From: Thereva unica
Lineage: Eukaryota; Arthropoda; Insecta; Diptera; Therevidae
Direction of reading: 5' to 3'
Length of the DNA stretch: 64,000 nt
NCBI GenBank assembly: GCA_949987705.1
Contig: OX465281.1
Coordinates: forward strand, 2,024,001 to 2,088,000
In this document: positions 12,755 through 24,719 of the stretch, piece by piece
Numbering within the stretch: the first letter of the stretch is position 1
Layout of the letters: the number at the start of each line of letters is the position of its first letter
Notes under the pieces: model-generated
What the model was told of the DNA's origin: nothing
Databases searched by the model: none
What the model saw: only the letters and a program-made list of their open reading frames with translations
Made by a program: the position numbers and the translations under genes

Positions 12755-12983
12755 ATGGTTACACAAAGAAGTGTTTTGTTTCATTTACAAATTCTACCGA
12801 TGTGCGGTTCCAGAATAAAGCCTCTTTAACATGTGTGTAACTCTTAAAATATACTATTTAAATATTCGGTAATTATTCGGCAAACTAACCGAATATTCGG
12901 CCGAATACAAACATTAAAAAACACGCCGAATATACCGAATACGAATATTTGGCCGAACGATTCGGCGCATCTCTAATTATTAT

Positions 12984-14420
12984 TATTATTAGTGATTCTG
13001 TAAATAATATTGCACGAATATCGATTTTCGATTGTAAAATTTTATTATTATTTTTTTTAGCATATTTAACAAAAAAAAAAGACATCGTCGATTTTATATA
13101 AATATTAATTAAAAACTATTTTTTAACATCAAATAAGAGTATGATGATGTGCAATATATTAGAGAATATTGTAGGACGACGTTAATTTTTTTAAGATGGT
13201 ATTAAAATTATTTGTTTTTTTTTAAATCGGTTTTTTAACTTTATTTTTATTATGACAAAACCCCAAAAGTAAAAAAATACCCGATCAAACTCAAGCATGT
13301 CCATAGACGAATTACACTTTAACAAAGCTGTTTTATGATAGAAAATAGGCGACAAACCTACTTTTCTTGTAATGAACAAAATTTCACTGCTTTTGTCGTC
13401 AATATATAATTTTGTTTTTGTGTCCACACTTATTTATTTTCTCGAAAAGCGAAAATTCAGATGCAAGGTAAAAATTACAAATTAAAAACAAAAAATTAAA
13501 ATAAAAATGTAAAACAAAATTGTACCAAACGGAAAACAATTGCATATACATTATAAAAAAAAATAGAAGCAAAACTTTGTTGGAAACTGATGTACAAAAA
13601 AAAAATAATTTTTGTCTTTTGGAGAGTTATTTTTATTTTTTCTCCTCTTTTATAATTTTTAATGTTAATATATTATAAATATTTAAATACTAATTGGATG
13701 CAATTCTTTTTTTTTTATAAAAAAAATTTAAATTAAGAAATGAACATTTATATAAACAAATTTTTAAAAAAAGAAAAGAAAAAAGGAAAGTAACGTATTA
13801 TTCGCGTGATGATGATATACATATACATATATGAAAAAAAAACAATGTTGTTGAAGAGAGAAAGGATATTATTGCATTAGGAAATTTTTTTTAATTCTAG
13901 ATATAATTACTTGTAAATCTGACTGTTTTTTTATAACGATGTTTGCTTTTGCGGACGATTTATACATATGTATTTTTTTTTTGAGACGATCAGTGCAATT
14001 TTACTTTGTGCCGAACAAAATTTTTTTGTGTTAATAAGCGCTTTGGTGTATTTTTTTTTCTCTAATCATCTGTTAGTATTTAATTTTGTGGTATTTGTAA
14101 AAAAAAAATTAAAATATCAAATGAGGCCTTTTTTTGATGAAAAAGACGAGAAAATTTCGATTGAAATGTTTTATATGAAAAATCTTCTATTTTATAAAAT
14201 GAAAAGTCGGATAGTGTAGTAGAGAATATTTGAGAAAAAATGGTTTTATTGGAAGTGGAAAGTGCATATAATTTTTTGTTTGTTTAAACTTTGATATTAT
14301 TCAGTCAGGATTTAAAAAATTTTACTACTACTTTCTCTTTTTTTTTGCCTTAGAGATTTTCGTGAAAAGTCATCCAATAATGTTTGAGAATATGTATTTA
14401 GAATTTGTATATTATTAAAA
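12984..14420 (+). other. Extremely AT-rich DNA, probable distal EcR 3' UTR or flank
   Basis: Long A and T homopolymers and short ORFs of low complexity. No domain, splice-linked exon or transposon terminus was found. If the hAT-type insertion is removed, this sequence joins the proximal 3' UTR with similar composition, so it may be part of a long EcR 3' UTR (inference). Confidence 0.35.
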
Positions 14421-16169
14421 CTAGACTCGCCATGCATCCATCCATGCGCTCTAGGGAATTTTTCCAAGTTTGACGGTCCCGTGCAGTTGCAGCATGTCTC
14501 CAGTTCTGAATGTTGAGCCTTGCGTTCCTTTTCATAATTGCATGATTGCGCAAATAGACTATGTGCATGTTATTCAAGAAAACAAATAGTGCAAGCCTTA
14601 TTTGTTCAAAATAGCAACTTGCGTGGCAAGGTGCGCAAATTTTGCAATTATTTTTATATGCATGCCTTTTTGATTAAAGGAGAAGAAGAATTAATGTGTA
14701 AAATTTGAAATGCTGTTCGCAAAGGACACTTTGTAGATAGCCGATTGCTTGCTTTCGTTCATAAATGCAAAATTTCTAGACCAAGCAATTGATTTAATTT
14801 TTTTGGTTTTTTGGAAACATGCTTTCAATCAAGCATTGGGTTCGCTGGATAGAGGCATTCATGTCCTATTCAGCGTAGGAGTGAGATTTTGATGTTTTTG
14901 GTTATATCAGGGTTATTTTTATTTGGTACAAGTTCTGATTGTATCTTCTGCTCCCGACACCCTCTTTATTTACTGGGGCTGTGATTCTGCGGAGAAGGTT
15001 TTTCTCGCAACCCTAGTAAACGTCCATCCTTCCTATCCATACATGAGTAGTGGTGTTATTACAGTTCTGTATAATTTCAAATTAATACTTCTGTTTATTT
15101 CTTTGACTTAAAATATTTTTAGCATTCTGTAGTATCCCAGCGGGAATTGGAGTGCTGCAATAGACATCTTTGAGCACTCCTTAAAAAGCTTATAGCGCTC
15201 CCATTCCTATACCATACTAGTTCCAGATACTTTTTAACATTGGATGTCATAACAGGGGAGCATTCCACCCTTTATGGTCACAAAGATAATCGTCCGTTTT
15301 CTTCATTCTATAAAATTTCTAAAAACTCCAATAATGGTCCCTTGGGAACATATTTGGTGGCGCTCAAAATTAGCTCCCCTGAGCAGCGCTGCCAATTATT
15401 CCCGCTGGGAAGGTTCGTTCTGTTATGTAGCTTTGTTTCTGTTAATTTGAGTTCCAAAAGTTGCTGGCCAAGGCGTTTTGTACGCGTTGACGTCTGGTTC
15501 AGGTCCATGTACAGAGACAGAGTGCCAGGCTGTCAAAAACGTTGTTTTGATTTAAACTCATGTGTGGATTCTTTTTTCTTCAAACATAACAACCAAAAAA
15601 TAATTTGCGAATCAAATCGAATCGAATTTGCTTAATCAATATGTACAAACAATTTTCAACGCCTGTCAAAGCGCGGATAAAAAGAAGAAAAGTTGAAAGC
15701 TGGTCGAGTTTTGCCGCCAATAAAATGGTGATTGGACCAACACCTTCAGTCGTTTATATTTTCCCCTGTTCTGGCTTTCCTATTTATATTAGAGATTCAC
15801 AAATATTTCGTCTTAAGCCAGCTCTACACGATGCCGTGAACGTTGCATTCGAATGTTCGCTTCCAACGATTGAGTCAGTACCGATATCAGCCCGAACGTG
15901 TCCAAATATGAACGGACATTGGGAAATATGAACGGACATTGGGCATTCGTAGTTGCATTCTACCATTAAACGTCGAAAAGAGGTGGTTTGTTCGGTTTCA
16001 TTTATAATAAAGCCACCTTCGATGCTGCTTTTTTAACTCCATAAAGGCTTCCTTTGCTGCAACCATTGTTCTGCCTATGATTATTATATGTCATCTGCGT
16101 ATGCCATTAGCTGAACAGGCTTGTTTAGAATTGTCCCTCTGGTTTCAATACATGTCAATGCAGTGTTAA
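14421..16169. other. No supported gene
   Basis: Composition becomes more balanced than in the neighbouring AT-rich blocks and resembles transposon-derived DNA, but I could not fix element ends. A 131-codon open frame at 15240-15635 (+) has no recognisable domain. A 20-base unit is duplicated in tandem at 15904-15943. Confidence 0.3.
15904..15943 (+). repeat. Tandem duplication, 20-base unit x2
   Basis: AAATATGAACGGACATTGGG occurs twice head to tail with no mismatch, suggesting a recent slippage or repair duplication. Confidence 0.85.
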
Positions 16170-16323
16170 ATAGGCTGCGTTCAAGTTACGCAGCTGACTG
16201 CAAAATATTGCATTTATGCGTTCAAACTATGAAAACAGCTGCAAAAATTCTTCAATACTTGGCATTCAAATGCAAATGACAATAAGCTGCTGCAGTCAGC
16301 TGCGTAACTTGAACACAGCCTAT
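16170..16323. repeat. Palindromic MITE with TA target site
   Basis: The left arm ATAGGCTGCGTTCAAGTTAC and the following GCAGCTGACTGCA are matched by an inverted right arm ending at 16323, with one mismatch in about 33 bases. If the element starts at GGCTG, both sides are flanked by TA, a Tc1/mariner-like duplication. About 150 bases with no coding capacity. Confidence 0.8.
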
Positions 16324-16384
16324 GGCAGTAAGCAGGATAAAGAGCTTCCTTTGTCTATGAGGCCTCTGTTGGTTTTAAATTATT

Positions 16385-16500
16385 AAGCCCAGTTTACATC
16401 CCAACGCGAAAGTGCCCGAGAAAAAAAGCATACAAATTTCTGTGCGATTCAAGAGCTTCAAAGTGCATTTTCTCGTTGACTTTGGGGTGTAAACTGGGTT
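16385..16500. repeat. Short palindromic MITE, AAGCCCAGTTTACA family
   Basis: The left end AAGCCCAGTTTACATCCCAA and the right end TTGGGGTGTAAACTGGGTT form an inverted repeat with a few mismatches around a 70-base centre. The target duplication is not clear. Confidence 0.7.
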
Positions 16501-17957
16501 TTCCTCTCTTTATCTCCCGATGAGACTTTACTGAGTTTGATTATTTGATGTAGATCTATAAAGTTCAGTTACATCATTGCTTCGTAGATTTTGTTTTAAT
16601 AAAGTCAATGAAAAAGATGTGGGTGTGCCTATCAGACGTTTTCCACAATTCGAGTCAATCTGAATTATTTTTCTCAAGTAGAGGATAGTAGTAGTAATAT
16701 AACAAGAAAGTAAACCGGGAATCGAATAAATTTTAATTTTTACTTATTTGTTAAAATAAAATCAGTGTAACTTCTTTTAATTTTTTTTAATCCGGTAACG
16801 TATATTTCATCAATAACTACCAAAAATAAGTGGCCTATAGCCTAACCTAACACAACTGCTTGTCGCGATCATTATCAAAACTACCATCGAAATTTTCAAT
16901 CTCTCAAAATCGTTTTGTACTAAATCCAAAATCTTCGCGTACAAGTTTTTTTTTACAAAATCAAAATATTTTTTACAAAAAAAAAATAATTTCCATCCTT
17001 TTAAAATCGAAGCAAAAATCGAATCTTTGTCTCTCTCGCACTGAGACAAAAATCAAAAAAAAAATATACACAATTAATTCGGCTAAGCATTGATACGTAG
17101 TGAAACAAAAAACAAAAAAAAATAATTAAGAAAATTTAAATAAAAAAAAAAATGCAAAAATCGTTGGCTGTATAGAAAGACAAATTTTGAGTGGGCCTTA
17201 TGTAGAAACATTTTTTTAAATCGTGTCGTTACAGGAGAATGGTATTTTGATCTGTGCAATTGAAAATATAAATTATTAAAAAAAAACTAAATAAATAATT
17301 AAAAAAAAAAACAAAAATTTGTTCTTGTATGAAAAATTTTATTATTAGTCAATAAAGAATATTTTTTCTAAAAAAAATGGAAACGTTTTTTATTTTTTTG
17401 TTAAATTCTTCTCTTCTTTTCAGATATGAGTTTGTTAATTTTAGTTTGTTGTTTTTTATTTTTTTTGAAAATTTTCCTTGATTTTTGAAAATGAAAGAGT
17501 ATTTATTTTTTTATTTATTTATTATTTATTCATGAGGGGTTGATTCCATCCAAGGGATGATTGCATTTTTAAATAATCAATGTATTTTTGTAAGGTTCCA
17601 GTTATTTTTGAATGCACAGATTATATCAAAAGAGAAATATGCTTTTAATTTTTTGAAGATTAGTGATGGAGATTATAAAACTTTTTTGTTGTCTTTAAAA
17701 TAATATAAAAAATTTTCTTTAAATTTATAAATGTACCACTTTTTACACCATTTCTAATTTTTTGTGTCAAAGTTTGTCCAATATTTATTTTACATATAGA
17801 CTATAATACTGTAATACTCTTTGTAGATTATATAGTTCCAAACTTTCAAGAATTAAACCCATGAATTTTCGAAATTCTTTCTGAAGTTTAGTGAATTTTT
17901 TATTTTTATTTATTAAAACGTCGGAAAAACGGTGATAAAAATTTTAGTACACTCATA
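16501..17957. other. AT-rich DNA without visible gene
   Basis: A-rich and T-rich blocks similar to 12984-14420. Small ORFs are homopolymer artefacts. No exon or element end could be supported. Confidence 0.35.
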
Positions 17958-18277
17958 GGCTACGTTCAGACGGCGACTATTCGATTTCAGTTTTTCACAT
18001 ATACGGTTTTATCGAATACGAGACGGTTTTTCACACGGAACTATTCGATTCGATTATTTCACGTAAATGTGGTTTTATCTCGGTAGCCCAATCATCATTA
18101 TCCCACAAATTAGGCCTTTCTTTAATTAACGAAATAAATAATTCGAGTTCGAAGTACAAAATAGTACGAAGATTCGAGAAAATTTGGTACATGTGAACGA
18201 CACAATATTCAATTAAACGCTACTTGATCACGCATTCGATAAAATACTACATTCGATATTTATCGAATCTTAGGTCT

Positions 18278-18581
18278 CTATTGCGAGTGTCGATTAACGA
18301 TCGACTCGACTATAGTCGATTGTGTCAATTAATTTTCTTTTTGGCATTGTGTAAGCCAATCGACAAATATTTGGACTACTTGATTTAGAAAATTATTTTG
18401 AGCAGTTTTTGTTATTAAATTCCTGGCATATTTTGTCGTGAGCAAAAAAGCAATCGATAAAAGTCGACTGTAAAATCGACAGTTTTCGATTATAATCGAC
18501 ATTCGCAATATCAAACTGAATAATCGACAGTCGATAATCGATTAATGTCGCTTGTCGATTACGTATCGACACTAGCAATAG
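18278..18581. repeat. Nested MITE, CTATTGC family
   Basis: The left end CTATTGCGAGTGTCGAT and the inverted right end CTATTGCTAGTGTCGAT match except for one base. About 300 bases, rich in ATCGAC/GTCGAT repeats in both orientations. It sits within the larger 17958-18946 element. Confidence 0.7.
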
Positions 18582-18677
18582 GGTCGGTCCTTAGTGACAA
18601 GTTCCTACGGTACACGGTACACATTTCACTAATACTGGCCCCTGGGGCCAGTTCACGCAATTCGACGTCGACTGAAA

Positions 18678-18842
18678 ACGACACTAAGCGCGTTCTAAAA
18701 CCTTACTATGGTTAACTGTGGTAAACTTTTGTCGTTCAAAAACTCCTTGGTTAACTACAACATAACCACTATCATAAGTTTTTGACGTTCAAAAATACCC
18801 ATAGTCAACCATAGTAAAGTTTTTGAGCGCGCTTAGTGTCGT
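18678..18842. repeat. Nested palindromic MITE, ACGACACTAAGCGCG family
   Basis: About 36-base imperfect inverted arms: ACGACACTAAGCGCG and then TACTATGGTT on the left are mirrored on the right. A 165-base palindrome without coding capacity. The sequence GGCCCCT lies close to both outer sides, possibly leftover ends of another element. Confidence 0.7.
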
Positions 18843-18949
18843 GGCCCCTCAGGATTATACCGTATGTATGTTATCACTGCCACTGTTCTATTCGATATAA
18901 TCTCGTATACGGTATACGGGGAAACAATCACCGTCTCAGCGTAGCCATA

Positions 18950-20154
18950 AGATATATTTGGAAAACGGTTTTACAATTTAGTAATAAAAATGTATAAAAT
19001 GGTGCGGAATATTATTTTGTATAACGTTTAGTTGTCCACAAAAAAATCTTGGAGGTTATTCTGGAATGCGATTCGAAAGTGCGAAGCAAACGTAAGTAGT
19101 TGCGATTCGATTTAGTTTTGGTACCGCTGAATGCGGTATTATCTGAAAAATATACGAACGAAATTATTTGCAGCCAACAAACTTCATTTATTAACTTAAT
19201 TTGTTATTTTGATGCGAACAATTGAAGAGCGATATTCCAAAACGTACTAAGTCAATTTTTGTTTAATTTTACTATTGTATTGCTTTCCAATTTATGACGT
19301 AGTAGTTATGCATTCACATAAACATTTATCACAAATCATACTCATTCCGATGTATAATGGGTCATACAAATGAATTTTCCATCAATTTCAATAGCTAGTA
19401 TTCATATTGAATTTTTTAATGTTTTTTTTATATTAAAAATAAAGATTTGAAAAATACTATTCTTTCTTTTGCTGGGCTGAACTTTCTGAGGACTGAAAAC
19501 ATTTACCATAGTATCATAATTTTACTATGAAATTTTATTTCAAAATGTACTAAGTAATTGACTTAGTACATTATGAAAATGTACCACCATAAATAAAACC
19601 ATTTTTTTCATATAAAATGTAGCAAATTTATTTATATTTTTATAAATAATAGTTTCTTTTATCGGTTTTTTGAGAAAGGAAATAATATTACAGCCCTTTA
19701 GGCGAGAGTGAAAGTGATATTCAGTTTTTTTTTTATTTGCCACTAATTACATCATAAGAACTTAGCACGTTTTGGAATATCGCTCTTCAATTGTTTCAAG
19801 AATTTTTTAGAATATTTTAAAATAAACAAATAAATTCAGCGCATCCGTCAACGGCTTTACTCACGGACTGAAATCCGATGACAGACGGACCTAATTTAAT
19901 TCGAATTCGCATTGGGCGATACCATTTTTTTATTTCCGAATATTTTGATTTTCGAATCGCATTCAGGATAACCCCCCTTGATTTTTCTATGGTTTCATTT
20001 ACACGTATCAACTACTTGAGCAATATATCGTTGCCCTAGGTACTTCTTTGTATACTGGAAAGCATGTGGACACAACTAAACTCGTTTTAATAAATTTTTT
20101 TAAATCTAAATAGTTCTTTTGTCGAGATTTCTTTTAAAAAATTGGTAGATACAG
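18950..20154. other. No supported gene
   Basis: AT-rich DNA with a pair of inverted fragments (a GAGCGATATTCCAAAACGT segment near 19228 and its inverse near 19770), suggesting another eroded inverted-repeat element of about 0.7 kb. Ends could not be fixed. No coding exon is seen. Confidence 0.35.
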
Positions 20155-20255
20155 ACCTCAGTGCTGAAAGTCGAGTCGTCACGACACGACACGACAAGTC
20201 GTCTGAGTTGAAGAAAGTGTCGTTTCAGCCAAATCACGACTTATAGTACAGTGGT
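20155..20255. repeat. Palindromic MITE family, copy 5
   Basis: It starts CAGTGCTGAAAGTCGAGTCG and carries the GACAAGTCGT and GAAGAAAGTG core of the family. The right end is eroded (AATCACGACTTATAGTACAG). Confidence 0.65.
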
Positions 20256-20283
20256 CGAAACTTAGTTTAACATTTAATCTTTA

Positions 20284-20384
20284 GGCCCCTGTGCTGAAAG
20301 TCGCAATTCGAATGAAACGTCACTTTCTTCAACTCTAACAACTTGTCGTGTCGTGACGACTTGACTTTTAGCACAATCGAGGCC
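20284..20384. repeat. Palindromic MITE family, copy 6
   Basis: It starts GGCCCCTGTGCTGAAAGTCG and ends CTTGACTTTTAGCACAATCG with the CTTTCTTCAACTC core. It lies in inverted orientation relative to copy 5, 28 bases away. Confidence 0.7.
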
Positions 20385-21869
20385 ACAATCGTTTCTTTTA
20401 TTTCATACATATATAATTTATTTGATACATATCCTAACTGAAATTTTAAGATTTATTTAAACAATTTCGCCTCTTTGAAGAGACTTAGTTACCTTAATTG
20501 AAAAGTGGTCATATTAATTTATAAATGGCGGTCATAAATGTATCGAGATTGCAAAAAGAAGAGTAATGAATAGGAACTATCAGATAAATGAGTTTAAATC
20601 GAAATTAATGATTTTGTTAAATATTTTCTAGCAATGCACGAAATTATGCTATGTTCTATGTTAGACTTTTAAAATATTTCCTAATTACATAAATATAGCT
20701 TAAAATCGAGAGTATTGAAGAAAGTTCTAGTGCTTTATATAGAGTAATGCCAACTCATTCATCCAATGTTAACGAGTAAATAACATATTTTTTTACTACA
20801 TTATCACTAATATAATTTCATAAAGTTCGTTACTTTAAATAATTTCATAATCCTTTTATTTCAAGAGAATAAAAATAAAATATAGTCCCAAAAGACAAGA
20901 AAAACGCTATTTAAAAAAAAATAACGCAAAAAAATGTAAGAAAGGAAAAATGTATAAAAAAAAATATAAAAAGTGTTAAAGAATAAATAAGAAAATAAAA
21001 ACAAAAATGGAAAGAGGAGAGTGTAGTGCATATAGGCTCCTTATCGTTTGGCTGTGACTTGTTATTAGGATGATATAAAAAATATGTAAAGAAAAACAAA
21101 AAAAAATAAAAAAAAATGATATTGTATGAGGAGATGAAAAATAACAAAAAACATTAATACAAAACAACAACAAAGAAACATAAAAATATTATATAAATTA
21201 AAAAAAAATATGAATATGATATGAAAATTATATTAGATTTTCTCATTAAAAAAAAAAAACAAAAAAAATATATTATGATAAAACAAAAAAAAAAGAAAAA
21301 TTATTAAATATACGAAATGAAAATTACTAAAAAATTGTAAAATATAGATACATATAAAAGAATTTATACCCAAAGTATATATATACATACATAAAAATAT
21401 ATTTAAACAGTTAAGATGCAATTCTAAGAACAAGAAGAAGAAAACTTTTTTATAAAAGAAGAAAAAACAAAATATATGAAATATTAATTTTAAGACAAAA
21501 TAAAAAACAAAAAATGGTTTGATATAAAAGATTGTTCATCGGTAAGCAGGAAATGAAAATACAAAACATAAAACAAAACAAACAAAATATATAAGCGTGA
21601 CAAACTTTTAGTATTTTTTTTTTAATTTAATTTTTTATTTAACGCTCTGAATAATTAATTGCTTGGAAGCACTTTAAAGTACATATACATGGACGAAAAT
21701 GCAGTTTGGTTAATTTCCAAAATATTTACTTATGCAGTGTATTATTTTATTCCTTTTTTTTTGTTTAAACCATAAATTATGCTATAAAATGTGAATTCGT
21801 TTAACTATAATTGTTGCAAATCCGCTATTACGTGATTTATATGAAACAAACATATTGAGTTAAAGATAT
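20385..21869. other. AT-rich DNA without visible gene
   Basis: From about 20,830 to 21,600 the + strand is strongly A-rich with many A runs broken by single bases, like the blocks at 25.0-26.1 and 46.2-47.5 kb. No domain or splice-supported exon. Confidence 0.35.
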
Positions 21870-22146
21870 AAGGTTGTGTTCATATCTGCAAGTTGCGCAA
21901 ATTTTGCATGTAGCATATCGTTCAGTATTGCAAGTTGGAAAAAGCAAGGCGTTCTGAAATGCAAGTACATTTGCAAATGATCGCAATCCATGCATGTATT
22001 TCAAAGTACTTGCTAGTTTGGATTCGCGAAGAAGTAGAACGAATTGTCAAATAAATTGAATTCGCAAATGACATATCTGACAAGCAAGCGATTGCAAGGT
22101 TGCCTGCATGCAAACAAATAAACCTTGCATTAATGAACACGGCCTT
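21870..22146. repeat. MITE with AAGG..GTGTTCAT termini
   Basis: The left end AAGGTTGTGTTCATATCTGC and the inverted right end AAGGCCGTGTTCATTAATGC form terminal repeats of about 25 bases. The interior is rich in TTGCAAG/CTTGCAA. Read from AGG to CCT, both flanks are TA. About 277 bases, no coding capacity. Confidence 0.65.
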
Positions 22147-22539
22147 AATTTAATTCGTTTTGAACTGTTTTGGACAATTTTGTTTTTCATAAATGTTAAG
22201 CAAAACAAGAAAAAAGTCAGTTGCATTTAAATGAAGAGAAAAAAAGCCAAACTCTCGCACTACGATGTATCATAATACTTGTACAACGAAACTTTTCAAC
22301 TTATCGTATGCAAACCAATCACCAAATTAAAAAAATCGAAATATAGTTTTTAGCATTTCATTGGATCTGAGAATACTGCCAGATATATATGATAATAAAT
22401 AATTAATAAGACTTGGCTGCAATGATTTTGCGAAACAACTTTATTATTGATTTCTGTACACAGAACGACATGGTGTTATTGTGAAGTTTGTTAGTTTTCT
22501 TAACGAAAGAAATTTTTGGGTACATTTTATAACCCGCTC

Positions 22540-22960
22540 TTTTTCTAGTCTTCATAAATGACCTGCTCTAATACGTCTTGGATTATGCAAAGACAAGCAC
22601 ATGCCAGATCCTGTCTTGACAACCGAGGGTATATGTCGAACCCAATCAACAGCGACATTGAACTCATTCTTGATTGGGACCGTCATAATCGTGTCGGATT
22701 CAATGTCTCCAAAACTAAGTACTGTCTCATTTCCTATAAAACCTTTACCACCTCCCCATCCCTTTCAATGGGGAGTGCAGAACTAATGACTGAACCATTC
22801 TTTAACATCATAGGCGTATCAATAGCCAAAGACCTGCGATGGAATGAGCATGTATTCCAAATCATCGAACGAGCAGCTCAGTGCCTGAGATTTTCATCGG
22901 CCCGTACTGTAATATACAAAGCTTACATTATAGTATAGAACTCGCTCTTCTGGAATTGTA
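22540..22960 (+). mobile_element. LINE reverse transcriptase fragment
   Basis: The + frame reads INSDIELILDWDRHNRVGFN, then SKTKYCLISYK, then GVSIAKDLRWNEHVFQI. This is the conserved stretch after the RT catalytic box in many LINEs (D-L-x-x-I-x-x-W, N-x-x-K-T-K, LG-x-x-x-DLxW). The upstream part of the catalytic region is in another frame and the C-terminal part is lost. Dead and short. Confidence 0.75.
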
Positions 22961-23290
22961 GATGCCCTTGATAAAGACGCTTCGCCTAGTTGGTCATTCG
23001 TTCTTAATCTATTAAGCATGGTTCTATGCCATCACACTACTCATCACTAGAGTCGATTGCAGTCGATGACAGTTCACGATTACATTTCGATGGTCGAATG
23101 CTTGTGTTGTATTTATGTTGTTTAAATCCAAATAACTTTCGTAAATGACAGACAATTTTCAGTTACAATCGCGGCATTTTTTGTTCGATTCGACTGCGTT
23201 ACGCACTACCAATCACGATTTACAATCGAATCAGCTTCCGATTGACGAATTGAATTTCATACTAGGGTCAAAGTCTCAATTAGTAGCAAA
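22961..23290. other. No gene; possible eroded repeat
   Basis: GTCGAT/ATCGAC-like words recur here as in the 18278-18581 element, but no terminal repeats were found. Nothing coding is visible. Confidence 0.3.
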
Positions 23291-23292
23291 AT

Positions 23293-24700
23293 CAACTTCT
23301 TCTTCTTTGATCTGTTAGCTGGCGGTCCGAGTGGGACGTCCTCGCAACGGATACCTTGCTGTCGGTGCCTCTGGGTCTCGAACTCCATTCACAATTCATT
23401 TCCATTCTTGGCGATTTTTGGCGACGTCTCAAGCCTCGATAACTGATAATCGTTGATCGCTGAATTCTGTCTGTCTCGCAAGGGAAGTTTACATGGCAAG
23501 CAGTTATCATCCATTCGGCAAACATGTCCAAACCACCGTAGTCGAAGTTTTTGTATTTCTTCTTCGATCAGTGTCTGTTGATCGCATCTTTGTCTAACTG
23601 TCTTGTTTTGAAGGCGATCGCAGAGTGAGACACGGAGAATCTGCATCGCATCGCAGTTGGAAGACCTCGAGCTTGTTGACGTTCCACTTGAGCAGTGCCC
23701 ACGTTTCCGATCGATAAAGAAGAATCGGAAGGATCAACGTTCGGTAAAGGCGTAGTTTCGTTTTGATGGCAATATTTGTTCGTTGCCAAATGTACCACTT
23801 GAGCGAGCCGAATGTTGCTGTTGCCTGGCCGATGCGGGTGTGAACGTCGGCTGTCGATGCCACTTTCTTTTCCTCAACCAATGATCCCAAATATTTGAAG
23901 ATCGGAACCTGTTATTTGGGTTCCATTGACGATTACTTTTCCCGCATTGATTTTTCATCCATATGACCGGGCGAAAATGTATAAGATGTCCATTGCTTCG
24001 GCATCCGTGCGAAGACATCGCTATCGTCGGCGAACGTTAAGTCGGTTACGAAGTTTTTGTCGTCGTATCGAACTCCGCGTGGCGAAGCGACGTCTCCTTG
24101 TCGAACACCTGTCCCTGGAATTCCCCGGATAAGTCGCTTCGATTACTAACGCTGCTGCTGAGCCATCGTACGACGCTTGGAAAAGTTGGATGATTTTCAA
24201 AGACTCGTGTTCGATTTCCAAAGCTCTCCACAAGCTGTTCCAATCAATGAAAACGATAACAGTTCGTTTGCCGCAACGAATTCTTTCTTCCATTAGCTGA
24301 CGAGGTGCGAATGCATCCAATCAATGCATCCTTGATGTGGTCTCAATCCCGCTTGTTCTTTTTGGTTCGTTTGGTCTCGATGTTTCTGTGGCCTCGAGTG
24401 TACGATTTTCGTAAATACATTGCCGACCATCGAAAGGAGGCAAATACAGCGATAATTCTTGCATTCCTGACTGTCGCCTTTCTTAAAAATTGGCACCAAC
24501 GATCGCTTCCACAGTTGACTTTATATACGAGTGTATGCGGTTCTGGAGGGCCAGAAACAAAAATATCTATGAATCTTGTAACATGACGCAGGTATCGTGA
24601 ACGGATTCAAAGCTTCGTTGACTTTCGTAGGTAGAACTCTTTTTGGGAAATTGTTTGCGCTAGGATTGTGGGATGGGATAGCGAGGTAATAGATAGATGC
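23293..24700 (-). mobile_element. RTE-like LINE, 5'-truncated, with (GAA)n tail
   Basis: On the - strand, frames broken by a few shifts read in order. MVPIFKKGDSQECKNYR is RT block 1. QAGLRPHQGCID is the block 2 region and LMEERIRCGKRTVIVFIDW contains the first catalytic Asp. A region near 23.9-24.0 kb covers the YADD box. LYRTLILPILLYRSETWALL is the thumb, and IEEEIQKLRLRWFGHVCRMD is the C-terminal signature. The + strand ACTTCTTCTTCTTTG near 23,298 is the GAA-repeat tail. Order, motifs and tail fit an RTE-type element. It is interrupted but better preserved than the Jockey-like relics. Confidence 0.8.
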
Positions 24701-24719
24701 CGGATACGAAACTCTCAAT

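Larger units (their letters stand above)
11179..12975. mobile_element. Non-autonomous hAT-type DNA transposon
   Basis: Both ends carry a perfect inverted terminal repeat, TAGAGATGCGCCGAAT inward from 11179 and its reverse complement ending at 12975. An 8-bp direct repeat ATTATTAT flanks them (11171-11178 and 12976-12983), the duplication length of hAT elements. Subterminal regions are packed with ATTCGG/CCGAAT motifs in both orientations, as expected for transposase-binding repeats. No transposase frame is visible in the 1.8 kb interior, which instead contains several copies of a short palindromic family. The target duplication lies in a low-complexity ATT run, which weakens it slightly. Confidence 0.8.
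17958..18946. mobile_element. Non-autonomous inverted-repeat element with nested insertions
   Basis: The left end GGCTACGTTCAGACGGCGAC matches the inverted right end GGCTACGCTGAGACGGTGAT. An ATA trinucleotide flanks both sides (17955-17957 and 18947-18949). The interior has no transposase. It contains one nested element at 18278-18581 and a second palindrome at 18678-18842, so the original element was perhaps half this size. Confidence 0.65.

Noticed and set aside
20911..21433. Phe/Ile-rich - strand frames resembling membrane proteins
   Set aside because: They are translations of A-run-rich DNA; hydrophobicity comes from poly(T) codons, with no start context or homology. The same applies near 25.1-25.4 and 46.6-46.9 kb.
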